Shown: positions 27,170 through 36,263, numbered from the stretch's first letter. The stretch is DNA of 64,000 nucleotides from Alteromonas sp. KUL106 (GCF_009811415.1 NZ_BLIG01000015.1:62001-126000); one strand, 5' to 3'. Notes: generated from the sequence alone by a model not told the origin. Made by a program: numbers and translations.

Positions 27170-28828
27170 TTGGAAGGGTTATATGGTTTTCTGACTATGC
27201 TCGATGGATTCTTAGGGGGCGCGTTCTGGTTTCCTTATGTACTGTTAGGCGTGGGTCTTTTCTTTACGATTTATCTTAAATTTCCGCAAATTCGATTTTT
27301 TAAGCACGCTTGGCAAGTGGTTACCGGTAAGTTTGATAAAGAAAGCGATCCGGGCGACACCACACATTTTCGTGCTCTCACAACCGCCCTGTCTGGTACG
27401 GTAGGAACAGGTAATATTTCTGGTGTTGCCTTTGCGATTTTCCTTGGTGGTCCTGCCGCACTATTTTGGATGTGGGTTACGGCCTTCTTGGGTATGACTA
27501 CCAAGTTTGTAGAGGTGACGTTATCTCACAAATACCGAGTTAAGACCGAAGATGGCACCATGGCTGGAGGCCCCATGTACTACATGGACCGTCGACTTAA
27601 CATGAAATGGTTAGCGGTGGCGTTTGCTATAGCAACAGTCGTTAGCTCGTTTGGTACAGGTAACCTTCCACAAAGTAACGGTATTGCGCAAAGTATTGAA
27701 GCTACCTTTGGCTTTGAACCATGGATGGTAGGCAGTGTATTGGGAATTCTTCTTGCTCTTGTTATTCTTGGTGGTATCCAGCGCATTGCGGCTTTCACGG
27801 CACGTGTTGTTCCTGTAATGGCTGTTATTTACCTTATTGGTGCGCTGGCCGTTATATTCGCAAACCTAGACAATATTGGCCCTTCCTTTGCCGCTGTTAT
27901 TGGAGATGCGTTTACCGGTTCAGCCGCCGCAGGGGGGTTCTTAGGCGCCTCGTTAGCTTATGCATTTAACCGTGGCGTTAACCGTGGCCTGTTTTCAAAC
28001 GAAGCGGGTCAAGGCTCTGCACCTATTGCGCACGCTGCGGCGAAGACAAAAGAGCCAGCGTCAGAAGGTATGGTGTCTCTGCTTGAACCGTTTATCGATA
28101 CTATTCTTATTTGTACTGTTACGGGGTTGGTTATTCTTTCGTCAGGTGTTTGGAAAGAGAAGCACGAAAACGTATTCGACCGTTCTGACATGTACTTTGT
28201 TGCCGGTCAGTACGATGATTCCAACCAAGCTGATGTTGATAAATTATACGGTTACCTTAACGAGATAGAAGGTAATGTGGTTGAAGCTTATACCGGCTCT
28301 ATCACTGTTGTTAACGGTACTGCGGTAAGCGATGGGTTTACACTGCTTAATGCTCGCTCAATAGCTGAGGACGTTAAATACTCCGTAGGAAGCGAAGATT
28401 TATTTACGGGCACCCTTAAAATTGTTGATGGTAAACCGGTAAAAGAAAACTTAGAGGTGAGCGGTAAGTCGCTGGTTCACTCTGCAGCGCTTACTACCAT
28501 TGCCTTTACCCGCGGTTTCTTTGGCGATTTTGGTCAATACATCGTATCAATTGGGCTTATGCTTTTTGCTTTTTCAACGGCAATTGCGTGGTCTTACTAT
28601 GGCGACAGGGCGATGACCTATCTTTTAGGGCCGCGTTCCGTTATGCCGTATCGCGTTATCTATGTGGCGGGTTTTGTATGGGCCGCGTTTTCAGACACTA
28701 CATTGGTCTGGGCACTGTCAGCGGTTGCGATTGTTGTTATGACCTTGCCAAACCTGTTTGGAATTATGCTGCTTTGCAAAGAAATGAAAGAGACCGTAAA
28801 TGACTATTGGTCTCGCCATAAGAAGTAA
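27170..28828 (+). CDS. Sodium:alanine/glycine symporter (AGCS family) with a large hydrophilic insert
   Basis: The 552-residue inner-membrane protein has about eleven hydrophobic segments. It shows the AGCS motifs [26 protein letters not shown] and [19 protein letters not shown]. The family moves alanine or glycine with Na+ (or H+). It is longer than the usual 440-480 residues because of a soluble stretch at about residues 326-435, between a membrane helix ending LVILSSGVW and the next helices starting near [13 protein letters not shown]. The TTG at 27170 is preceded by AAAAGGGGA at good spacing; an ATG at codon 10 is the alternative. It is a single-gene unit. Confidence 0.9.
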   Translation: MEGLYGFLTMLDGFLGGAFWFPYVLLGVGLFFTIYLKFPQIRFFKHAWQVVTGKFDKESDPGDTTHFRALTTALSGTVGTGNISGVAFAIFLGGPAALFWMWVTAFLGMTTKFVEVTLSHKYRVKTEDGTMAGGPMYYMDRRLNMKWLAVAFAIATVVSSFGTGNLPQSNGIAQSIEATFGFEPWMVGSVLGILLALVILGGIQRIAAFTARVVPVMAVIYLIGALAVIFANLDNIGPSFAAVIGDAFTGSAAAGGFLGASLAYAFNRGVNRGLFSNEAGQGSAPIAHAAAKTKEPASEGMVSLLEPFIDTILICTVTGLVILSSGVWKEKHENVFDRSDMYFVAGQYDDSNQADVDKLYGYLNEIEGNVVEAYTGSITVVNGTAVSDGFTLLNARSIAEDVKYSVGSEDLFTGTLKIVDGKPVKENLEVSGKSLVHSAALTTIAFTRGFFGDFGQYIVSIGLMLFAFSTAIAWSYYGDRAMTYLLGPRSVMPYRVIYVAGFVWAAFSDTTLVWALSAVAIVVMTLPNLFGIMLLCKEMKETVNDYWSRHKK

Positions 28829-29077
28829 ATAAAAACCAGCTTATACACAGACCTCATAGACGGTGTCGTTTGAGGTTTGTGCAGTAAATGAGCGTTTGAA
28901 ATTGCGCGACGGTGCTTCATTAAAAAAGTGAACGCCTCGCGCATTTTTTATGTCAGATTTTATCCTCATAATCGACTTCATTGTTGTGCCGAACTTAAGT
29001 ATGATACCCCTCCGCGTATAACTACTGGTGTTAATAGCGTCAGTTTCCATTTCGCACCCAATAAATAGGAGCAACAT

Positions 29078-29404
29078 ATGGCATTAGTTGACTGTCCTTC
29101 ATGCAATAAGAAAACGTCAGACAAGGCTCAGGCGTGCCCTCACTGTGGTTTTAAAATTGGCGACGCCACGTCAGAAGACATTGAACGTAAGCAAAACTTA
29201 CAAAAGTTTAAAAAGTTACAGAGTATCCAGAACCAGTCACTCCTTGCTATGCTTGTGTTTGTTGCGAGTTTCGGTTTTATGTACTGGGGCGGAACCCGCC
29301 CGGGTGACTTGCAGCATAACCTAGCTATTTTGGGCGCAGTGGTAGGCTTTGTCTGGTACTTAGTAAACCGTGCGCGAATTGTATATATAAAGCGTTTGTC
29401 CTAA
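29078..29404 (+). CDS. Small zinc-ribbon membrane protein
   Basis: The 108-residue protein begins with a double CxxC zinc ribbon (CPSCNKKTSDKAQACPHCGF, residues 6-25). A charged linker follows, then two transmembrane segments (about residues 55-72 and 80-98). The zinc ribbon should face the cytoplasm. It is the first of four genes joined end to end, and the function is unknown. A good ribosome-binding site (AGGAG) precedes the ATG. Confidence 0.8.
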   Translation: MALVDCPSCNKKTSDKAQACPHCGFKIGDATSEDIERKQNLQKFKKLQSIQNQSLLAMLVFVASFGFMYWGGTRPGDLQHNLAILGAVVGFVWYLVNRARIVYIKRLS

Positions 29405-29698
29405 ATGAATATAGATACACTTGTAGCCAGCATGACGCCAGAAATTTATGAGCGTCTGCGACAGGCCGTTGAAACAGGAAAGTGGCTTGACGGTACGCCA
29501 CTAAACGAAGAGCAAAAAGCGAGCAGTATGCAGGCCGTTATGCTTTATCAAGCTAAAATTGAAAAGTCTTCAGAGCATATGACTGTGGGCGAGAGCGGCG
29601 AGATTGTTCATAAAAGCAAAGCCGACTTTAAACGTTCATTACAAAATGAGCAGGATGATAAAAATACAATAGCGCGGTTCAAACAGGATGATATTTAG
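29405..29698 (+). CDS. yeaC: DUF1315-family protein (YeaC-like)
   Basis: The 97-residue protein matches E. coli YeaC over most of its length (MNIDTLVASMTPEIYERL, TGKWLDGTPL, EHMTVGESGEIV), which defines DUF1315. The function is unknown. The start codon follows the stop of the zinc-ribbon gene directly (TAAATG). Its end overlaps the start of the DUF349 gene by 11 bases, so all three are coupled. Confidence 0.85.
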   Translation: MNIDTLVASMTPEIYERLRQAVETGKWLDGTPLNEEQKASSMQAVMLYQAKIEKSSEHMTVGESGEIVHKSKADFKRSLQNEQDDKNTIARFKQDDI

Positions 29699-32609
29699 TC
29701 GTATATTTACGCCTTCACACCAAAGCCCAAAACCTGAAAAACGAATGCAGGCAATTGAAAGCCTCTCTCCAGAAAAGGCACAGGAAAAAACAATTCTTCA
29801 TGAGCTTGCCTTTAATGACGAAAACCCAAACGTAAGCTTGGCTGCGTTAGAAAAGCTTAATAGCTTCGTTTTGTGGCTCAAGATGTCGCAAATTGCGAAG
29901 CAATCTCGTGTTAAAAAAACCGCGGAGTCGAAGGTTAATTCAGCGCTGTTGAATGAAGGGGCGCTCTCACTTTCTCCCGAAGAAAAATTTTCATTTTTGA
30001 CGGAAACTGCAAGCCCAGATCTTGTCGTACAGCTGTTGCCTAAGATGAAAGAAAGAGACGCCAGCCTTCTAAGCGACGACGTCTTAGCTCAAGCACTTAT
30101 TGATAAAGTTAACAAGCCGTCATTCACACATTATGTGTTTTTAGAAGGGGCAAGTGCGAGTTTACAAACACAGATAATTAATGCCCAGTCTAATGTCTCA
30201 GATTTGCAGAAATTGGCAAAGAAAGTGTCTGATGCTGACCTTTTATCCAAAATCAACGCCCGTATAGACGCAATCAAAGAGGCCGAGCAGCGCCCAATTG
30301 AACTCAAAAAACAACTCACGTTAACACTGTCTAAGTTCCAGGCACTACTTGATAAGGCCGACGTTGAGGTCGTTGAAGAAAAACGTCGCGAACTTGAGAG
30401 TGAGCTTTCTGGGCTATTCACCCAGATTAATTTACTCACACAGGATGAGCGTGCAGAGTATGAAGAAAAGCGAAGCCGCATCGGCGAGCAAGTAGAACGC
30501 TATCTAGCCCGCATTCGACCTGGGTGGGAAGAGAAGCAGCGAGCCGCTCAGCTTGATAATACAAAGGCGTTGTGTGAACAACAGCTGACCCATGCTAGTA
30601 AGCAAGTATCGTGGCTCTACGATAGCCGACTGTGTGAAGCAACGCTTGCAGATGTCGCTACTGTAAACGAGAGTGTTCGTGGCGTTGAAGCCACACTAGA
30701 GCAACTCGCTCGTTTGGGTAAGGACACATCTAACGAAAAGCGTATACGAGAAATATCAAAAGCGGTAAATCAGCTAAACGACAAGCTTGAACGCTTTTCG
30801 ATGCAGCAACATTACGGACAAAAGCTCCTTATTAAACTGCAAACCCTTGAGGGTATTGTGGCAAAAATGACAAAACTCTCTGGTGGAGAAGCGGACAGTG
30901 TTTTAACGAACGCAGGCATCACAGAGGCAAGTTCATCAAATGAGGCGCAGTTAGACACTGACGAAAGTGTGGATAATCTTCAGGCCGCATTTCATAAAGC
31001 TCGCGATGACTACAAGGCGATAAGTCGTGAAATTGACGCTATCCCTGATGTATTATCGGCGCGTTACAAGGCTGTGCTTAATCGCGCGAATGCCAAAGAG
31101 CGAGCGAACAAAGTAAAGGAAAATGAGCAGGTTAAGAACGCTAGAAAACAAATTAGTGTAATCGACAATCTTATCGCTCAGGGCAAATTTCGAGTTGCGA
31201 TTGCGAAATTTCAAAAGCTCGAAGAAAGTTACAACGTGTTATCGAGTGCGGCTAAAAAACATGTTGAGAAACGGTTTGAAAAAACGGCGGAAGAAGTCAC
31301 TCACCTAGAAGGGTGGCAAAGTTATCTTGCAGCGCCTCGCAAGCCCGCTCTTGTTGAAGAAGCAAACGCGCTGGCGTCGACAATTCCAGATGATATAAAA
31401 GCGCGAAGCGAAGCGATTAAGTATCTTCGCAAACAGTGGTTATCACTGACGACCGCGTCAGATAACAACGCCACCGATAACGGTGACGATAGTTTGCAAC
31501 AGCAGTTTGACCAGGCGCTTGAAAAGGCGTTTGAGCCGTGTCGAGCGCACTATGCAAAACTCGATGAGCAACGTCTACAAGCGCAAGAAAAGCGCCAATC
31601 CATTATTGCGTCAGCTAAATCGCTCGACACCGAAATGCCAGAAGCCGAATTAGTTAAGGTTTTCGACAGAATTGCAAAGCAATGGCATGCTGCTGGCCAA
31701 GTGGAGCGCGATACCTACGAGCAACTTAAGCACGAGTGGAAGGCGGTATCATCGCCTATTCAAAATAAGATTCGAGTTTGGCAGAACGACAATCAAGCAC
31801 AGAAACGAGCATTAGTTTTACAAGCTCAGCAACTTGCTAATGAAGAAGACATTGCTGCTGGTGCAGACCAGGCTCAGGCATTACAAAAGCAATGGAAGCA
31901 GATTGGGCATGCTGGAAAGCGAGAAGAAAGTAAGCTTTGGTCAGAGTTCAAAGCGGCAAATGATCGAGTTTTCGAACGCGTGAAGGCACAAAGGAAAAAC
32001 CAAAATAACGCGTTGAATGCGCAGGTTGATTCGCTGCTTACTCATATTGAAAGTATCGATATAGAAAGCCATGAAGTTGATTTCAGCGAATCGGTAAGTA
32101 AATTAAGAGCGCAACTTTCTGAATTGCCCAAGCCGCAGCGCAACAAAGTTGAAAGAAAGCTAGAATTGATTGAAAGTAAACGCGAAGCGCTAGAAAAAAG
32201 CGCGCAATCTCAAGCACAATTTGACAAAGCGCAAGCACTCATATCACTGCTGAAACTAAGCTTAGGCGAGGGAAGTGATGATGAGCAAATGCTGGCTGAA
32301 AGATTAGGTAAGCGCTGGTCAAATTTGTTTCAACAGTCTGACGGTCACATTCGATTACAGCATGACAGGCAATGGCTAACGGTTGCTTTGGAAGTAGCGT
32401 CTCATATGCCAAGTCCTGATGCCGATGCATCAATAAGGTCAAGTGTTCAGTTACAAATGATGACAGCAAAACTGGAGCTCGGAGAGTCCGCCACTGCGTC
32501 TGAGATTTTAGCCGATTGGCTGTCATATGATGTGCTAGGCGTTAAAGACAAGATCTTCACTCAACGTGTTATTGCCATTATAGATGCACACCCGGAGGTA
32601 GTGGCTTAA
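29688..32609 (+). CDS. Large DUF349-repeat coiled-coil protein
   Basis: The 973-residue protein is soluble and highly charged, with long predicted coiled coils (for example about residues 200-270, 440-540 and 610-860). The DUF349 pattern is clearest at about residues 720-765 (KQWKQIGHAGKREESKLW then EFKAANDRVFERV), with a weaker copy around residues 660-700 (KQWHAAGQVERDTYEQLK). I see no enzymatic motif. DUF349 proteins occur in many gammaproteobacteria and actinobacteria without an agreed function. The ATG overlaps the end of the yeaC-like gene. Confidence 0.82.
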   Translation: MIFSRIFTPSHQSPKPEKRMQAIESLSPEKAQEKTILHELAFNDENPNVSLAALEKLNSFVLWLKMSQIAKQSRVKKTAESKVNSALLNEGALSLSPEEKFSFLTETASPDLVVQLLPKMKERDASLLSDDVLAQALIDKVNKPSFTHYVFLEGASASLQTQIINAQSNVSDLQKLAKKVSDADLLSKINARIDAIKEAEQRPIELKKQLTLTLSKFQALLDKADVEVVEEKRRELESELSGLFTQINLLTQDERAEYEEKRSRIGEQVERYLARIRPGWEEKQRAAQLDNTKALCEQQLTHASKQVSWLYDSRLCEATLADVATVNESVRGVEATLEQLARLGKDTSNEKRIREISKAVNQLNDKLERFSMQQHYGQKLLIKLQTLEGIVAKMTKLSGGEADSVLTNAGITEASSSNEAQLDTDESVDNLQAAFHKARDDYKAISREIDAIPDVLSARYKAVLNRANAKERANKVKENEQVKNARKQISVIDNLIAQGKFRVAIAKFQKLEESYNVLSSAAKKHVEKRFEKTAEEVTHLEGWQSYLAAPRKPALVEEANALASTIPDDIKARSEAIKYLRKQWLSLTTASDNNATDNGDDSLQQQFDQALEKAFEPCRAHYAKLDEQRLQAQEKRQSIIASAKSLDTEMPEAELVKVFDRIAKQWHAAGQVERDTYEQLKHEWKAVSSPIQNKIRVWQNDNQAQKRALVLQAQQLANEEDIAAGADQAQALQKQWKQIGHAGKREESKLWSEFKAANDRVFERVKAQRKNQNNALNAQVDSLLTHIESIDIESHEVDFSESVSKLRAQLSELPKPQRNKVERKLELIESKREALEKSAQSQAQFDKAQALISLLKLSLGEGSDDEQMLAERLGKRWSNLFQQSDGHIRLQHDRQWLTVALEVASHMPSPDADASIRSSVQLQMMTAKLELGESATASEILADWLSYDVLGVKDKIFTQRVIAIIDAHPEVVA

Positions 32610-32828
32610 ATGGATAACGCTGTTGAATATGAGTTTGAGACAGAGATGTCTGCCTATCGGTTTTTAAATACGGTCAAACATCTTGATGCTGATGGATTAA
32701 AGGTTAAGTTCGGACGATCTGACCATCATGTACACGTTAAATATCGCTATATTCTGGGAGAGTTTGACTCGACCCTCTCGACACTTGATGATCTTGCTAG
32801 AGATTTGGGTGGAGAGGAAGTGACCTAG
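32610..32828 (+). CDS. Small protein of unknown function at the end of the DUF349 operon
   Basis: The 72-residue soluble protein reads like a small alpha/beta domain (a YEFETEMSAYRFLN strand-helix, then a KVKFGRSDHHVHVKYRYI strand pair with three His residues). I do not recognise the family. Its ATG follows the DUF349 stop directly (TAAATG), so it is almost certainly co-translated and may work with that protein. Confidence 0.7.
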   Translation: MDNAVEYEFETEMSAYRFLNTVKHLDADGLKVKFGRSDHHVHVKYRYILGEFDSTLSTLDDLARDLGGEEVT

Positions 32829-32841
32829 CGTTCGTTATGTT

Positions 32842-32874
32842 AAAAAAAAAGGTCAGACATTCGTCTGACCTTTT
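32842..32874. terminator. Bidirectional terminator
   Basis: AAAAGGTCAGAC/GTCTGACCTTTT with a four-base loop has an A-run of nine on the left. On the minus strand this gives a strong T-run after the small lipoprotein gene; on the plus strand it can end the DUF349 operon. Confidence 0.85.
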
Positions 32875-32889
32875 CATAGAGAGACCCTA

Positions 32890-33084
32890 CTAGCAGTCTT
32901 TATCTTCAGCATCTACGCCTTCTTTCACATCCTCGCACGCGTCTTCAACAGCATTGCCGGCATCGGTAACCATCTCATCAAGCTCTTCGCCTGCATCTTC
33001 CGCTTCGCCGTCGCCGCATGCAGCTAGCGATAAAGCAAATGCCGATGCTACTAGTACTTTCGATAAATTTTTAAATGAAAACAT
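32890..33084 (-). CDS. Small acidic lipoprotein
   Basis: The 64-residue precursor has a signal peptide with the lipobox LAAC (Cys at about residue 23). The mature part of about 42 residues is very rich in Asp and Glu, with two further Cys residues. It resembles the small entericidin-like or acidic lipoproteins of marine gammaproteobacteria, but no family is certain. AAGGAG precedes the ATG. It starts 38 bases after the DUF1328 gene on the same strand, so it probably shares that gene's promoter. Confidence 0.75.
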   Translation of the reverse strand: MFSFKNLSKVLVASAFALSLAACGDGEAEDAGEELDEMVTDAGNAVEDACEDVKEGVDAEDKDC

Positions 33085-33122
33085 ATCCTTACTCCTTTTT
33101 CCTATTTAATTACGTGTTGATT

Positions 33123-33299
33123 TTAGACTCTTGGTGCTTTGCCACGTAGCGCGTTAGCGATCAGTGAGATTACAAGCAATGCGATAAACACAAAAAACAG
33201 AAATTGCGCTATACCTGTTGCTGCACCTGCGATGCCTCCAAAACCAAAAACTGCTGCAATAATGGCGATGATAAAAAATGTAATTGCCCAACCTAACAT
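33123..33299 (-). CDS. DUF1328/UPF0391 small membrane protein (YtjA-like)
   Basis: This 58-residue protein is below many gene-calling cutoffs but is clear. It starts [20 protein letters not shown], continues with a glycine-rich turn [12 protein letters not shown] and a second transmembrane helix, and ends ALRGKAPRV. This is the DUF1328 (YtjA) pattern: two hydrophobic helices and almost nothing else. Relatives are linked to envelope or stationary-phase stress, but no biochemical function is known. GAGGAC precedes the ATG. A sigma-54-type promoter lies 44 bases upstream, and a small lipoprotein gene follows in the same direction. Confidence 0.88.
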   Translation of the reverse strand: MLGWAITFFIIAIIAAVFGFGGIAGAATGIAQFLFFVFIALLVISLIANALRGKAPRV

Positions 33300-33342
33300 A
33301 ACTAAGTCCTCGTATTGCTTCCGTTAATTTCACAATGACTAA

Positions 33343-33358
33343 TGCTAGCTTCGTGCCT
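33343..33358 (-). promoter_or_regulatory. Candidate sigma-54 promoter of the DUF1328 gene
   Basis: Read on the minus strand, AGGCACGAAGCTAGCA has GGCACG exactly as in the consensus and the GG/GC pair ten bases apart. It differs at two positions (first base, and TAGC instead of TTGC). The expected start would be near 33332, giving a leader of about 33 bases. Confidence 0.5.
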
Positions 33359-33368
33359 ATTTTTTAAG

Positions 33369-33740
33369 TTAATGATATTTAACATAAATATCTGTTTTCA
33401 GGATTTGTTTGATCGATAGTGCGTAGATATTTAAAGTCACGATTACATAAAAGGCTGCATATTTTACATGCCTGCAAGCGCTAAATGTTAAATTCAAATC
33501 TGCGTGTCTATCTCCTTTATTTAGGCCACCAAACCAAAATTGCCACTTTCCATCACTACTTGTATCGCCGGTAATTGCTAATGCATTCCAAAATCGGAAA
33601 TCGTTATTCGCGAATGTTTGAACACCTGCAAGTGTTAGGAATAATAAGAATAAGGCGTATTGGGGGAACTTAGATTTTGTATTTATCGTGTTTTCAACAT
33701 ATAAAAAAAGAGGCAGAGCGGAAGGGAAAACCGCGCTGCC
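33369..33740 (-). pseudogene. Open frame without a normal start codon, possible gene remnant
   Basis: On the minus strand this frame stays open for about 123 codons, from just after a stop at 33741 to the stop at 33369-33371. It contains no ATG. The predicted product looks protein-like: a hydrophobic segment YALFLLFLTLAGVQTF, a Trp/Phe-rich middle FWNALAITGD and WQFWFGGL, and a second hydrophobic stretch YAAFYVIVTLNIYAL near the end. I do not recognise a family. It overlaps no other gene but lies directly upstream of the DUF1328 promoter. It may be a decayed membrane-protein gene that lost its 5' end, or chance. Confidence 0.3.
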
Positions 33741-33795
33741 TTAAGAAAGGAGAGGGACTCCTTAGGTATGTAAATACTCAGGACGCAAAGCTTAC

Positions 33796-34437
33796 TTAAT
33801 TACCATTAGGGTTGTAAGGTAACGATGACTGATGAGCAACAATTCTGAGGTCGCCGTCACTGTCCTTCACGTAGGCAAACGTGTATTCGACTTTCGTTTC
33901 TCCTCCCTTAGTGTCGGTAAAGAAGTAGTTGCCCATTGCTACCGCCATTCGACAGCTGTTATTTATAATGCCAACGTTATCGAATTTGACGTTTGTGTAG
34001 GGTTTAATCGCAAAGCCTTTGTCTTCTGAATAGGCATCGTTACCGCCGACAAAATAGGAAAGCGCTGCGTCAAAGCTCGAACGAAATTGATCGTTAGCAG
34101 CCAGTGTGGGCTTGAATAACACACTGCTCAAATCATAACCATACATATCTTGTATAAAATCGGCCGCCTCGGATGAGTAATCCCCATCGTTACTAAATAC
34201 TGCACCAATTCTTACAATGCCATCTCCCCATTTTCTCTGGGCAGACACAACTTCCCGTTCTGTAATGCACTCATCAGAGTACAGTAGTGCGTTATCTAAT
34301 GCGTTTGCCTTTAGTACCGGAGCGTTTGACCCAGCATAATCCGTTTGTGGTTTCGCGACCGCACTGCAACCTGTAACTAATAAAACTGTAGCTGCTGCAA
34401 CTGCTGTCTTTGTCATCACTGTATTTAGGTTTTTCAT
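33796..34437 (-). CDS. Lipoprotein with an NTF2-like (CaMKII-association/SnoaL type) domain
   Basis: The 213-residue precursor has a signal peptide ending in the lipobox VTGC (about residue 24). The mature part from about residue 55 onward follows the pattern of the calcium/calmodulin-kinase association-like branch of the NTF2 fold. It closes with YTFAYVKDSDGDLRIVAHQS and SLPYNPNGN, like the IVHHHSS ending of that family. Such domains often bind small ligands; no activity can be assigned. The ATG at 34437 has AAGGAG eight bases upstream; an in-frame ATG at 34461 is less likely. It stands alone in the minus-strand stress-type cluster. Confidence 0.65.
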   Translation of the reverse strand: MKNLNTVMTKTAVAAATVLLVTGCSAVAKPQTDYAGSNAPVLKANALDNALLYSDECITEREVVSAQRKWGDGIVRIGAVFSNDGDYSSEAADFIQDMYGYDLSSVLFKPTLAANDQFRSSFDAALSYFVGGNDAYSEDKGFAIKPYTNVKFDNVGIINNSCRMAVAMGNYFFTDTKGGETKVEYTFAYVKDSDGDLRIVAHQSSLPYNPNGN

Positions 34438-34783
34438 CGCTGACTCCTTAGTCATATGCAAAAAAATTACTGCTGTACCCGTATCACTGAGGAGATAGGG
34501 GCTTATAAAGCTGCTTTGCAGTTCATGTGACTAATGATAGATATTGTTGATGACGAAGACTTTTGTACAACATTAATAGAAGATTAACGGTACATTAAAA
34601 GCAAAAAAATCCGACAGATAGAGAAATAAGCGATTTAATGAGCACTCAGTTTTATGGCTTCGTCGCCTACTTCTCAGCACGGGCATTGTGTTAGCACAAG
34701 ATAATAGAGGCAGGGTGGGGAGTTAGTTTAAGCAATCCAATTTCTATATAGATAGGATTTAATTTTTGTTTTTTGTAGCGTGA

Positions 34784-34814
34784 CTGCGAGAAAACCCGTG
34801 TCGCTTTCTCGCAG
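34784..34814. repeat. Inverted repeat downstream of the CC0125-type lipoprotein gene
   Basis: CTGCGAGAAA/TTTCTCGCAG is a perfect ten-base dyad with an 11-base loop, 27 bases past the stop at 34841. The flank is A/T-rich rather than a clean T-run, so it may be an mRNA-stabilising hairpin or a weak terminator. The rest of the 34438-34840 gap shows no gene. Confidence 0.6.
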
Positions 34815-34840
34815 CAAAAAATTTTTTGGGGGGCTTACGT

Positions 34841-35419
34841 TTATTTTATTTTTTTTGGTTCTAATGGTTCAGATAATATTTCTTGAACCGTAAACGCATT
34901 TTTCCCCAGGCTCGTCATGTCGTTCGACATTTTTACGTCTATGGTGAAATAGATATCGTTTATTTGAGTTTTAACGATGTCGTTAGCGTTAGGCACGGCC
35001 ATTGGTTGAGCCACTTCGTCGCAGCCTGACATTGTGCACTGTTTATCAGTCTGAAAAGTAGTGACCTTATCGTTATTTGCCACTATCTCTCTGGCTAAAA
35101 TCGGCTTTTTATCCACGTTGGTTTTTACGATGGCAAGATAGGAAAAACCTTGTGAATTTGCTATTTCAGCAGCGCGATGCAGCGCGTATTGTTGAACGCG
35201 ATCCGCCGGTGTCTTGTCCGTTGCTTTAAAAAGCACTTGTATCTCATTATCAGAAAGCTTTTCGCTAGAATAACCGTACGCGGCCTTTGAGTTTGCCGAT
35301 TTATATGGCGTAGGCGCTGCCACTGGGGTAGATGAACAACCTGCTATCGCTAGGGCAAATGAAACCCCGACAGCAGCCAATGTTACGCGTGTTTTTTTGA
35401 CTATAATTTTATCGTTCAT
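34841..35419 (-). CDS. CC0125/CC1285-family lipoprotein
   Basis: The 192-residue precursor has a signal peptide with the lipobox IAGC (Cys at residue 28). The mature part carries the family pattern AAYGYSSEKLSDNEIQVLF, then DRVQQYALHRAAEIANSQG and a FSYLAIVKTN strand. This is the domain of the CC0125/CC1285 lipoproteins, whose function is unknown. It follows the 88-residue gene by 25 bases and is probably the last gene of the YqjD-like operon. Confidence 0.75.
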   Translation of the reverse strand: MNDKIIVKKTRVTLAAVGVSFALAIAGCSSTPVAAPTPYKSANSKAAYGYSSEKLSDNEIQVLFKATDKTPADRVQQYALHRAAEIANSQGFSYLAIVKTNVDKKPILAREIVANNDKVTTFQTDKQCTMSGCDEVAQPMAVPNANDIVKTQINDIYFTIDVKMSNDMTSLGKNAFTVQEILSEPLEPKKIK

Positions 35420-35444
35420 CTCACATACTCCTTAAGTACTGTGA

Positions 35445-35711
35445 TCACTGAAATATTGACATCAACGCTGTTCGACCTAAGGCCATTATAGCTTGATTGC
35501 GCTTCGCTTTTGGCTTTGCATCAACAGCGCCTTTGTACGCGCCCAATGCAGAAATTCCCAGAAGAATTTCAGGCTTTCCCATCAGTAACCTACATTGCCT
35601 CTTTGCTTGAGTAAGTGCAATGTCTGCGTGATGCTTTTGAGAAAAGTAAGCATGCTCTTTTTGAGCAATGTCTTGCATGTTTGCTTTAAGAAAAATGTTC
35701 ATTGATTTCAC
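35445..35711 (-). CDS. Small basic protein, YqjK-like by position
   Basis: The 88-residue protein is Lys/His/Ala-rich, with one weakly hydrophobic segment (about residues 48-62, EILLGISALGAYKGA). Similarity to YqjK is not clear from sequence. The order after a YqjD-like and a two-helix YqjE-like gene matches the enterobacterial yqjD-yqjE-yqjK arrangement, which is the only basis for the comparison. Confidence 0.55.
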   Translation of the reverse strand: MKSMNIFLKANMQDIAQKEHAYFSQKHHADIALTQAKRQCRLLMGKPEILLGISALGAYKGAVDAKPKAKRNQAIMALGRTALMSIFQ

Positions 35712-35746
35712 CTGTGGTTTTAACGGGCGAGTTATACGAGCGTAAG

Positions 35747-36259
35747 CTATCCAAAAACTCTATGCCATGTTTGAATCAGCCGATGAAAGCTTAAGTAATT
35801 AAACGAATTTTGAGCAAGTTTAAAAAAACCAAACGCTGCAATACTATTGAAAGCAAGTAAAATTAAAGGAACCACAACATAGTGGACTCCAGCATTGTGC
35901 AGAGCAGCGCCAATGGCGATATTTAAAATTAACCAGCAGACGGTGCCCACCGCAAACGCGGCCAGACAGGCAAAAACAGTGACGAAAAAACTTTTTTTAA
36001 TAAGCATAATTTCACTGTTAGTCAACGCTAAAAAGGCTAAACCTTGGGCCTTGCGCTGTGTAAACGCTTCTTGAAAAGCTGAAATTATGTCTGAAAATGC
36101 CGGGTCGGGGTATGGTTGATCGTCAGAAGCGGTACCTGCGTTCTCACCCGTTTTCGGGTTGTAAGCATGATACTTCGCCTGCGCCCTCGGGGGCGTCAGA
36201 CGAAATGGATTTTCCTCGCACAGGGTAAATTGTGCTTTGTGAAAATCAGGGACGTTCAT
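35747..36259 (-). CDS. Two-helix membrane protein, YqjE-like (holin-superfamily type)
   Basis: The 170-residue protein has a hydrophilic N-terminal half and two transmembrane helices (about residues 86-110 and 120-145). The middle is in keeping with YqjE-type proteins, which sit next to YqjD in many bacteria. The N-terminal 80 residues are unusual for YqjE, so this is a fusion or an extended version. It starts four bases after the YqjD-like stop, in a tight operon. Confidence 0.6.
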   Translation of the reverse strand: MNVPDFHKAQFTLCEENPFRLTPPRAQAKYHAYNPKTGENAGTASDDQPYPDPAFSDIISAFQEAFTQRKAQGLAFLALTNSEIMLIKKSFFVTVFACLAAFAVGTVCWLILNIAIGAALHNAGVHYVVVPLILLAFNSIAAFGFFKLAQNSFNYLSFHRLIQTWHRVFG

Positions 36260-36263
36260 TAAA

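Noticed and set aside
28841..29077. Minus-strand frame in front of the zinc-ribbon gene
   Set aside because: No recognisable motif; it covers the region where the operon promoter must lie.
34438..34840. Sigma-54 promoter in front of the NTF2-like lipoprotein
   Set aside because: I scanned the gap on the minus strand and found no correctly spaced GG/GC element.
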